Assembly: GCA_947089135.1 (NCBI GenBank)
Contig: CAMUJF010000025.1
Location: forward strand, 1-29,279
Direction of reading: 5' to 3'
Source: an uncultured Clostridia bacterium
Lineage (GTDB): Bacteria > Bacillota > Clostridia > Oscillospirales > Ruminococcaceae
DNA length: 29,279 nucleotides
The position numbers were made by a program, and so were the translations under genes. The stretch's first letter is position 1, and every line of letters starts with the position of its first letter. Under the pieces are notes generated by a model. The model had not been told where the DNA came from. It searched no databases and worked only from the letters and a program-made list of their open reading frames with translations. Positions 22,659 through 29,279 of this stretch are shown here, in pieces.

Positions 22659-23201
22659 ATGACAAATGCAAGACTGGAACTTGTCCCGCCAACGGAGGAA
22701 TACGAAAGAGAAGTGATGTCCTACAGAACCGAAATGCTTGAAAACGGCGACAGCTTCGACGGTTGTGCGGGACTTGAAAATGTGAAAAGTTACTCAGAAT
22801 GGCTGAAATTTAAGGAACGTCTTAAAAAGATGTACGGAGAAAGCTACGTTCCCTCGGAAGTATATTTGGCAATTCGGAAAAACGACGGCATGGTGGTGGG
22901 TATTATGGACTACCGTCACCCGCTGTCGGATTTCCTGTTTAATTTCGGCGGAAATATCGGCTACTGTGTCCGACCGAGTGAGCGGCGCAAGGGCTACGCA
23001 AAGGAAATGTTGGGTCTGCTCCTTGAAATTTGCAGGGAATCGGGGGAAGAAAAGGTACTTGTCTGCTGTGAAAATTACAACGAAGCTTCCATGAAAACAA
23101 TTATCCGAAACGGCGGCGTGTTGGAAAACGAAGTCCCCGATACCGTGGGGCTGACTAAGTACGGCGGAGCTATCCAAAGATATTGGATAAATTTATTTTG
23201 A
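22659..23201 (+). CDS. GNAT-family N-acetyltransferase
   Basis: A 180-residue protein. The ATG at 22659 has AAGGGG 8 nt upstream, and the alternative GTG at 22650 overlaps that site. The acetyl-CoA-binding motif A reads GYCVRPSERRKGYAKEML, with RRKGYA at the pyrophosphate loop, and the motif B region follows as NYNEASMKTIIRNGG. These are typical of the small-molecule/RimJ-like GNAT group. The substrate is unknown. It is 17 nt after the secreted repeat protein gene and so probably in the same transcript; a functional link between an extracellular protein and a cytoplasmic acetyltransferase is not obvious. Confidence 0.9.
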   Translation: MTNARLELVPPTEEYEREVMSYRTEMLENGDSFDGCAGLENVKSYSEWLKFKERLKKMYGESYVPSEVYLAIRKNDGMVVGIMDYRHPLSDFLFNFGGNIGYCVRPSERRKGYAKEMLGLLLEICRESGEEKVLVCCENYNEASMKTIIRNGGVLENEVPDTVGLTKYGGAIQRYWINLF

Positions 23202-23208
23202 AAAATGA

Positions 23209-23237
23209 TTGACATTCGTAAAATTATATGGTAAAGT
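23209..23237 (+). promoter_or_regulatory. Promoter of the GH26-like gene
   Basis: -35 TTGACA (23209-23214), 17-bp spacer, -10 TAAAGT (23232-23237), a four-of-six match. Leader about 35 nt. Confidence 0.6.
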
Positions 23238-23279
23238 TAATTCATGTGGAAACGATTACTCTTGAAAGGACTTTTTACT

Positions 23280-24725
23280 ATGAGCGAGAAAATTTACGGC
23301 ATTCATATGGGGGCTGCAAAATGCTCTCTCGATCTTGGGGACGGCTCCGAGCGCGGCGAGTATGTTAATCAGGACTACATTCTTCAAACTCTCGGCAGAC
23401 CTCACCGCAGCATAAGCCTGATGTACTGCTACTATCCCCTTGACAAGGAGTGGCCCGGCAGGATATCAGAGGTCATGAAGGACGCTGATGTGTCTTTCCA
23501 GTGGGACTATCCATATGACGATTACTTTACTTACAAGGGCGGTCTGAACGGTACTACCGACGACGAGCCTTTCACCTGCATGAGGGACGTGCGCCGTCAC
23601 GGCCAGGATGTTATCCTTACTTTGACGGTCGACCCTAACGTCTCCGACGAGCATCTTATTGCCATTGCAAAAGACCTGCGTCCTTTCGGCAGAATGATGA
23701 TACGCATTAATCATGAGGCTACGGGAGACTGGTTCTCCTATACAAAGCGTGCTTCCTATCAGGGCATTGCGGATTTTTTTGTAAGGTTCAGCAAGATAAT
23801 CCATGAGTATGCGCCAAACGTCAAGACCATTATCTGCGCAGGCTGCGCCGAAAAAGACGAGCCTGGCAGCAGTATTGAAATGGAAAAGGAGTTCGCACAG
23901 TGCTACCCGGAGGCGGATATCTGGTCGATAGACAAATATATGTCTCTTCACTGGGGCTGGCCTTTTGACGTTGCGGAACGGGGCGGAAACAGTCACAGCA
24001 GAAGCAAGGTACGAGACGTATACAACATAACAAAGCGCAGCTTTGAGCGTTTTAAGGAGCTTAACGGAGGCGAGGCAAAGCCTATGGTAATGTCCGAGTT
24101 TAACTCCGACGGCGACGTTACGGGGCCTTACGATCAGGCTGAAATGGTAAAGGAATTCTGCGATATACTGGAAGAGGACAACGCCGACTGGTTCAGCGGC
24201 TTCACGTTCTATCAGTTCCGCGACAGGGGACGTCTCGGTCTGGAGATCCAAGACCCCAATAACGAGAACGTGGGCATTCCTCAGCCTGTTATGAAGACTT
24301 ACAAGGAAATACTTCACAGTGAGCGTTTTCTTCCCGCGCTGAAGCAGTCCGGAGAAATATCCCTGCCGGTAACGCTCCGTTGGGGCGGTTCGGAGGACGC
24401 TGAGGGTATTGCAATTCCCGTGAAGTTTGAGAAAAACCCTCACTTCTGTGAGCTTTACTTTGACGAGGACGACGAAAGCAACTACATGATCGAAATTAAC
24501 GGCAGATGGTTCTACAAGTCCCCGAAAGCAAAGGTTATAGACCTGATGAGCGCGTTTTATGAGAAGCCTCTTGACGGCGCAGCGGAAATGACCATAAAGC
24601 TTTTTGCTCCTCCCGCAAGCGGCGAGAACGATCCGTCTCAGGGTGACGATTGGGCGGAAAATTATTACTATACAGTAAAGAAGCTGCCCAAAATCCGCAT
24701 TTTCTGCGAGCCTGTGGAGTTATAA
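23280..24725 (+). CDS. Cytoplasmic GH26-like glycoside hydrolase
   Basis: A 481-residue protein; the ATG at 23280 follows GAAAGGA. Residues about 5-340 resemble the clan GH-A barrel of family 26 (beta-mannanases and relatives): RINHEATGDWF supplies the acid/base E146 in the family's R..HE..G.W context, and MSEFNSDGD supplies the nucleophile E273. A WGW and an FYQFRDRGRLG segment follow the strand order of the barrel. Residues about 350-481 form a second, beta-rich domain. There is no signal peptide, so the enzyme acts inside the cell, presumably on imported oligosaccharides such as mannooligosaccharides. The family is inferred from motifs; another GH-A family (for example GH39 or GH5-like) is possible. 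Confidence 0.7.
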   Translation: MSEKIYGIHMGAAKCSLDLGDGSERGEYVNQDYILQTLGRPHRSISLMYCYYPLDKEWPGRISEVMKDADVSFQWDYPYDDYFTYKGGLNGTTDDEPFTCMRDVRRHGQDVILTLTVDPNVSDEHLIAIAKDLRPFGRMMIRINHEATGDWFSYTKRASYQGIADFFVRFSKIIHEYAPNVKTIICAGCAEKDEPGSSIEMEKEFAQCYPEADIWSIDKYMSLHWGWPFDVAERGGNSHSRSKVRDVYNITKRSFERFKELNGGEAKPMVMSEFNSDGDVTGPYDQAEMVKEFCDILEEDNADWFSGFTFYQFRDRGRLGLEIQDPNNENVGIPQPVMKTYKEILHSERFLPALKQSGEISLPVTLRWGGSEDAEGIAIPVKFEKNPHFCELYFDEDDESNYMIEINGRWFYKSPKAKVIDLMSAFYEKPLDGAAEMTIKLFAPPASGENDPSQGDDWAENYYYTVKKLPKIRIFCEPVEL

Positions 24726-24876
24726 AAATACTGCACTGTGTTTTGGGCTGCCTGCGTTTCAGTATCTTTAACATAATTGTCGGTATTAAACCGGACGTAC
24801 TTGAAACATTTGCTTTTGCGGCAGGGTAATGATGATTTTGTAATGTTAAAATTTATATTTTTTTAAATGCCCGAAC

Positions 24877-24921
24877 TGCGGCGGTCTTTATTGGTAAAAC
24901 TATTGAATAAAGATCGCCGCA
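24877..24921. terminator. 16-bp hairpin between GH26-like and GH29 genes
   Basis: TGCGGCGGTCTTTATT (24877-24892) pairs with AATAAAGATCGCCGCA (24906-24921) with a single G-U, loop 13 nt. No proper U-run follows, only TCGGTTTAT, so termination is plausible but a transcriptional regulator site or a small repeat element is also possible. Confidence 0.5.
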
Positions 24922-24973
24922 TCGGTTTATACGGACTTGAAGTGTCATGTGAATAACTGAGTGTATGATACTC

Positions 24974-25002
24974 TTGTAATATCTTCCGTGAAAGTATATA
25001 CT
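24974..25002 (+). promoter_or_regulatory. Sigma-A promoter of the GH29-transporter-GH44 operon
   Basis: -35 TTGTAA (24974-24979), 17-bp spacer, -10 TATACT (24997-25002), leader about 25 nt to the ATG at 25032. Confidence 0.65.
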
Positions 25003-25031
25003 TTAGAAAAACTTTGTTGGAGGTAATAACA

Positions 25032-26507
25032 ATGTACGATATGTCGCCTTATCTCAAAAAAATCAATGATGTAATAAACAAAGGTCCTTACAGTGACGAC
25101 TGGAGCTCCATGTCGGCATATAAAGTCCCCGAATGGTACAGAAAGGCAAAATTTGGTATCTTCATTCACTGGGGAATATTCAGCGTTCCCGCGTTCGGAA
25201 ACGAATGGTATTCGCGGAATATGTACGTAAAGGACAGCAACGAATATCTGCACCATATTGATACGTATGGTAAGCATACAGAATTCGGCTACAAGGATTT
25301 TATTCCGATGTTTGTGGCGGAAAAATTTGATCCGAATGAGTGGGCAAAGCTTTTTGCCGATTCGGGAGCAAAATATGTTGTTCCCGTTGCTGAGCACCAC
25401 GACGGTTTCCAGATGTATAAAAGTGAAATTTCGCATTGGAATTCGTACGAAAAAGGACCTTGCCGCGATGTTCTTGGGGAACTGAAAAGCTGCTGCAATG
25501 CTCTTGGAATGGAAGTGGGAGCGTCCTCCCACCGCGCGGAGCATTGGTTTTTCATGGGCTGCGGAAAGGATTTCGACAGCGACATCAAGGAGCCATTGCA
25601 GCGCGGTGATCTGTACTGGCCCGCAATGCCGTCGGCTGAACTGCACGATATTTTCAGCAAGCCCGAACCGTCCGAGGAATATTTGCAGGACTGGCTTGTG
25701 CGTACCTGCGAAATAGTCGATAATTACCGTCCTAAAATAATTTATTTCGACTGGTGGATACAGCATTGCGCGTTCAAGCCTTATCTGAGAAAATTTGCGG
25801 CTTACTATTACAACCGCGCACACGAATGGGGTACGGAAGCCGTTATAAACTATAAGCATGACGCGTTTATGTTCGGCGCGGCTGTGCCCGATGTTGAAAG
25901 GGGTCAGTTTGCTGAAAGAAAGCCTTTTTTCTGGCAGACAGATACGGCTGTGGCGCTTAATTCATGGTGCTATACGGAAAATAATTCCTACCGCAAAGCC
26001 GAGGAAATAGTGTGCGATCTGGTCGATATCGTCAGCAAGAACGGCTGCCTGCTTCTGAATATCGGTCCTAAAGCTGACGGAACTATTCCGGACGAGGATA
26101 AAAAAATCCTGCTTGATATCGGAAGGTGGCTGAAAATAAACGGCGAGGCAATATACGGCTCAGACTTATGGAGAAGATCGGGTGAGGGTCCTACGGAGAT
26201 TCCGGAGGGACAGTTCACAGATGGAATAAAGAAAAATTTCACGCCTAAGGATATACGCTTTACCACGGCAAACGGATTTTTGTACGCGGCGGTACTGAGG
26301 TGCAGCGAAAACGGCGAATACATTATTACTTCACTGGATATGCAGGACGCTTCAAGCCGAGACAATTTCAGCGGTATTATCAAAGGCGTAACGGTACTGG
26401 GTTCGGATAAAAAACCCGTCTGGGAAAGACGTGCGGACGGACTTCATATAAATACCGATTACCGTAACGGAAACTATCCGATCGTGTTTAAAATAGAAAT
26501 TGATTAA
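25032..26507 (+). CDS. Cytoplasmic alpha-L-fucosidase (GH29)
   Basis: A 491-residue protein; GGAGG 9 nt upstream fixes the ATG at 25032. GH29 features are WYRKAKFGIFIHWGIFSVPA, EWYSRNMY, VVPVAEHHDGFQMY with the substrate-binding histidines, and IIYFDWW in which D240 is the expected nucleophile. NGCLLLNIGPKADGTIP marks the end of the barrel, and a C-terminal beta-sandwich of about 90 residues follows. The family releases alpha-L-fucose with retention. No signal peptide is present, so the enzyme trims fucosylated oligosaccharides after import. It leads an operon with a transporter (17 nt downstream) and a surface GH44. Confidence 0.93.
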   Translation: MYDMSPYLKKINDVINKGPYSDDWSSMSAYKVPEWYRKAKFGIFIHWGIFSVPAFGNEWYSRNMYVKDSNEYLHHIDTYGKHTEFGYKDFIPMFVAEKFDPNEWAKLFADSGAKYVVPVAEHHDGFQMYKSEISHWNSYEKGPCRDVLGELKSCCNALGMEVGASSHRAEHWFFMGCGKDFDSDIKEPLQRGDLYWPAMPSAELHDIFSKPEPSEEYLQDWLVRTCEIVDNYRPKIIYFDWWIQHCAFKPYLRKFAAYYYNRAHEWGTEAVINYKHDAFMFGAAVPDVERGQFAERKPFFWQTDTAVALNSWCYTENNSYRKAEEIVCDLVDIVSKNGCLLLNIGPKADGTIPDEDKKILLDIGRWLKINGEAIYGSDLWRRSGEGPTEIPEGQFTDGIKKNFTPKDIRFTTANGFLYAAVLRCSENGEYIITSLDMQDASSRDNFSGIIKGVTVLGSDKKPVWERRADGLHINTDYRNGNYPIVFKIEID

Positions 26508-26524
26508 GTCTGGAGAAAAATAAA

Positions 26525-27382
26525 ATGCTTACAATGACAGCAGTCGTAGCAATGTACACGATATGCTCGCTGAACGATAAATACGCCGTAAGCAAGGCAA
26601 AGCTTAACGGCTCTCAGCTCACGTTTTTAATGGCTGCGGGAACTATACCTTTCCTTGCGTTATTGCTGCCTTTTTCCGACAGGACGTTTACCTTTTCGCT
26701 TCCAACGTTTATTTTTATAATCCTGATAACAGCGAGCAAATTCCTTGAATTCTCCATGAGCGCGAAGATACTTGCGGAAATGTCCGTTTTTGAATTAAAG
26801 GCATGGTTGGGACTTACGCTGTTCATGTCATACGGTACGGATATAATCATGTACAGCCAGAATATCAGCATACTGAAGATCCTGTGTATAATAGTTACCG
26901 CCGCGGGACTTGTGATGATAGCAAGGTCGGGGAGAAAAAAAGTGAATTACCCCAAGATCGCAATTCCGCTGGTAGTTTATATCGCTGCAAAATTCGGGTA
27001 CGGCTTTGTAATGAAAGCTGCCGAAAAGTACATATCCTCAACGCTTACATTGTTCTTTGCGCTGATAATTCTTGCGGTAATAATGATACCATCCGCAAAG
27101 CCGCTGTCGATAGCGGCGGAGAGTCCCGAGGGAAAAAAGGGCGTGATTACCGTTATTTTATGCAAGCTTCCAAACGCATTGGGACTTCTGGGTGAAAATG
27201 CAGTTGCGGCTCAAAGCCTTACAAATTATTCCTTTATACAGCCGATGATACTGGTGGTCGTGCTTATTCTTGATTTTCTGAAAAAAAGTACCCGTCCCAC
27301 GGGCTGGAATCTTGCCGGAAGCGTGATATGCGTGCTCGGAATATTAGGCTTTCAGGCGGCGGGGATTTTGCCTTTAAACTGA
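26525..27382 (+). CDS. DMT-superfamily (EamA-like) transporter
   Basis: A 285-residue membrane protein with about ten short hydrophobic helices, arranged as two similar five-helix halves as in drug/metabolite transporters. The second half begins near KIAIPLVVYIAAKFGYG. A GGAG site lies 9 nt before the ATG and the gene starts 17 nt after the fucosidase stop, so the two are co-transcribed. EamA-type proteins move small metabolites, often out of the cell; oligosaccharide import would be unusual, so release of fucose or a breakdown product, or uptake of a monosaccharide as in sugar-porting DMT members, are both open. The family assignment rests on topology and pattern. Confidence 0.75.
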   Translation: MLTMTAVVAMYTICSLNDKYAVSKAKLNGSQLTFLMAAGTIPFLALLLPFSDRTFTFSLPTFIFIILITASKFLEFSMSAKILAEMSVFELKAWLGLTLFMSYGTDIIMYSQNISILKILCIIVTAAGLVMIARSGRKKVNYPKIAIPLVVYIAAKFGYGFVMKAAEKYISSTLTLFFALIILAVIMIPSAKPLSIAAESPEGKKGVITVILCKLPNALGLLGENAVAAQSLTNYSFIQPMILVVVLILDFLKKSTRPTGWNLAGSVICVLGILGFQAAGILPLN

Positions 27383-27418
27383 ATACCGGTATAAAAATCA
27401 GCAAAAGGAGCTTTCAAA

Positions 27419-29176
27419 ATGAGTTTTAAGAAAATATTAGCGGCGGTAACCGCAATTCTGGCTGCTTTTTCAATGGGACAGTCCGCTTTTGCGGAGCAAT
27501 CAGCCGCGCCCGCTTCCAAGATAACGGTAACTCCATCTGAGCAGCTCGGGAAAATATCGCCATATATTTACGGAGTGAACAGCGGAGCTGATCTGAACGC
27601 TGTTTCCGCAAAATCCATACGTTTGGGCGGCAACAGAATGTCCGCCTATAACTGGGAAAACAATATGTCCAATGCGGGCTCGGACTATTACCACACGTCG
27701 GATATGTATTTGATAACCGATATTCCCGACGAATTCAAACGCGTCCCGGGCGGACCTGCCCTTGCGCTTTCAAGCGAAGCGCAGACGCATAATATTCCGT
27801 ATACCCTGCTTACCTTGCAGATGCTGGGATATGTCACATCAAGCAAACGGGGCAGAGTTACGGAGGAAAACGCCGCTCCGTCAGATTACTGGGTAGAGGT
27901 CAGGAACAAAAAAGACGGGGAGCTTTCCCTTGAACCTGACAAAAAGGACGGCGCGGTCTATACCGACGAATATTTGAATTACCTTTTTGACAAGCTTGGA
28001 AAATCGGACAGTGAAACGGGTATCAGGGCGTTTGCTCTCGACAATGAGCCTGCTCTCTGGAAACATACTCACAGTCTTGTTCAGCACGGCGATCTGTCCT
28101 GCGCGGAGCTTGTTGAAAAATCAAAAGAGCTTGCCTCCGTCGTCAAGGAGGCAGATCCGGGGGCAGAGGTATTCGGGCCGTCTCTTTTCGGATATTCCGC
28201 GTTTGACAGCTTTGCGGGAGCTCCCGACTGGCAGCAGCTTAAAGCGGACAACGGCTACCGCTGGTTCATAGATTACTATCTGGACGAAATGAAAAAAGCC
28301 GGGGACAGCAGTGGAAAGCGGCTTCTTGACGTGCTTGACATACATTATTACACCGAAGCTAAGGGCGAATGCGGAGAGCGTTCATGCAGCCACTACGACA
28401 ACGACGGCTGTATCAAAGCGCGCCTTGACAGCGTAAGGTCTCTTTACGACGGAAATTACCGCGAGAACAGCTGGATAACCGATACAGGAGCGGAATTTTT
28501 CCCGCTGCTCCCGAATATTAAGCAGTCCATAGACAAATATTATCCCGGTACAAAGCTTGCATTTACCGAGTACAATTTCGGAGGAGGAGACCATATTTCC
28601 GGAGCAGTCGCGGAAGCGGATATGCTTGGTATCTTTGCTGAATACGGCGTTTATTTTGCGACGATATGGTCTTTTGAAAATAATCAGTATCAGCTTTCCG
28701 CAATAAATATGTTTACAAATTACGACGGAAACGGAAGCGGCTTCGGAGATACATTAGTAAAAAGCGAGAACAGTAACGATAATATATCAGTGTATTCCTC
28801 AACGGACAGCGAGAATAGCAATACTGTGAAAATTATTGTCACAAACCGTTCTATCCATGATGATGCGCCCGTTGAAATAAGTATTTCTTCGGAGAACGCA
28901 TATGAAAACGCGGAGGTGTACTCCCTTTACGGCGACAGCGCGGAAATCAGGGCTATGCCCGCCGTGGAAAAGATAGAGGGCAACAGCTTTGGTTACGTGA
29001 TGCCGCCGCTTTCGGTTACGGAATTTGTAGTAAAAAAGTCCTCTGAAAATGTTCAGGAAAACGACGGCGAGAAAGCGTCCGGTACCAAAAAGGCGCTGCC
29101 GATAATCGCAGGAATAGCGGGAGCAGGCGCGATCGCAGCCGCCGCAGCAATTTTTATCGGAAAGAAACGCAAATAA
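27419..29176 (+). CDS. Surface-anchored GH44 glucanase/xyloglucanase
   Basis: A 585-residue protein with AAGGAG before the ATG. Residues 1-25 form a signal peptide ending AFA. The GH44 catalytic region spans about 35-450 and opens with ISPYIYGVN and IRLGGNRMSAYNWENN. The acid/base E210 lies in ALDNEPALW and the nucleophile E384 in TEYNFGGG. The beta-sandwich typical of GH44 follows (SNTVKIIVTNRS…PPLSVTEFVV). Residues about 543-557 are a Lys/Glu linker, then an Ala/Ile/Gly-rich transmembrane helix and the tail GKKRK. GH44 enzymes cleave cellulose, xyloglucan and related beta-glucans. The C-terminal anchor, instead of a dockerin or carbohydrate-binding module, ties it to the membrane. It ends the GH29 operon, 36 nt after the transporter gene. 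Confidence 0.93.
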   Translation: MSFKKILAAVTAILAAFSMGQSAFAEQSAAPASKITVTPSEQLGKISPYIYGVNSGADLNAVSAKSIRLGGNRMSAYNWENNMSNAGSDYYHTSDMYLITDIPDEFKRVPGGPALALSSEAQTHNIPYTLLTLQMLGYVTSSKRGRVTEENAAPSDYWVEVRNKKDGELSLEPDKKDGAVYTDEYLNYLFDKLGKSDSETGIRAFALDNEPALWKHTHSLVQHGDLSCAELVEKSKELASVVKEADPGAEVFGPSLFGYSAFDSFAGAPDWQQLKADNGYRWFIDYYLDEMKKAGDSSGKRLLDVLDIHYYTEAKGECGERSCSHYDNDGCIKARLDSVRSLYDGNYRENSWITDTGAEFFPLLPNIKQSIDKYYPGTKLAFTEYNFGGGDHISGAVAEADMLGIFAEYGVYFATIWSFENNQYQLSAINMFTNYDGNGSGFGDTLVKSENSNDNISVYSSTDSENSNTVKIIVTNRSIHDDAPVEISISSENAYENAEVYSLYGDSAEIRAMPAVEKIEGNSFGYVMPPLSVTEFVVKKSSENVQENDGEKASGTKKALPIIAGIAGAGAIAAAAAIFIGKKRK

Positions 29177-29187
29177 AATGCTTTTGC

Positions 29188-29216
29188 TTGCAAATTCCAA
29201 TGCGATATGATATAAT
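29188..29216 (+). promoter_or_regulatory. Sigma-A promoter at the right edge
   Basis: -35 TTGCAA (29188-29193), 17-bp spacer, -10 TATAAT (29211-29216). It would drive a gene beginning beyond the window; GAAAGGGA near 29257 may be that gene's ribosome site. Confidence 0.65.
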
Positions 29217-29279
29217 GCAGTAAAATAGAGATGAGCAAAACGCATATCCAAAGTCTGAAAGGGATAGAAAGAAAAAGCC

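Larger units (their letters stand above)
24726..25031. other. Intergenic region with a long hairpin and the GH29 promoter
   Basis: No gene is visible here. The stretch contains the hairpin at 24877-24921, the promoter at 24974-25002 and AT-rich sequence without further structure. Confidence 0.5.

Noticed and set aside
22794..24443. Long minus-strand frames opposite the GNAT and GH26-like genes
   Set aside because: They are antisense shadows without start signals; the plus-strand genes have conserved catalytic motifs.

Overview
The window looks like chromosome of a low-to-mid GC, fibre-associated Firmicute of the Ruminococcus / Oscillospiraceae type. This rests on consensus sigma-A promoters with 17-bp spacers, AGGAGG-type ribosome binding sites, occasional TTG starts, and a mix of housekeeping genes (rlmH, walJ/yycJ, ychF) with plant-polysaccharide glycosidases (GH26-like, GH29, GH44). 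The genus is an inference; no rRNA or tRNA gene is present to settle it.

Region 1-3060 is an accessory edge. A minus-strand gene with its own promoter encodes a tail-fibre-like protein ending in a formylglycine-generating-enzyme / C-type-lectin fold. Its extreme C-terminus looks like the variable region of a diversity-generating retroelement (DGR), and an 11-bp perfect hairpin follows the stop codon. No reverse transcriptase or template repeat is in the window; they would lie to the left or elsewhere. Behind it are a decayed, possibly mobilization-type gene and the 3' end of an IS transposase.

Region 3080-6060 (plus strand) holds a MATE efflux pump and a secreted CAP-domain protein with a repeat linker and a long, structured 5' leader. 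Region 6057-8365 (minus) is an operon of a CheW-CZB-CheW zinc-binding coupling protein, walJ and rlmH. At 8464-9855 an HxlR regulator and a radical SAM gene are divergent over a shared operator region. A D-lactate dehydrogenase follows with a strong terminator. Region 11284-14475 (minus) is an apparent operon of an HSL-type hydrolase, a condensation/acyltransferase-like protein and a LacX-type aldose epimerase. A membrane-anchored GH25 lysozyme (minus) is divergent from an amino-acid ABC permease/ATPase pair that lacks a binding protein nearby.

Region 17441-18984 carries a small single-pass membrane protein and ychF. A TetR regulator converges on ychF and is divergent from a PutP-type sodium/solute symporter. 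Two matching 14-bp near-palindromes, one inside the tetR promoter and one upstream of putP, suggest autoregulation and control of the symporter. At 21369-23201 a secreted protein with helical repeats and a Trp/Asp-rich segment is followed by a GNAT acetyltransferase.

Region 23209-29176 is carbohydrate-oriented: a cytoplasmic GH26-like enzyme, then a probable operon of cytoplasmic alpha-L-fucosidase (GH29), a DMT-type transporter, and a secreted GH44 glucanase with a C-terminal membrane anchor. The last three fit use of fucosylated xyloglucan, which is an inference from gene content. A consensus promoter at the right edge starts a transcript that leaves the window.
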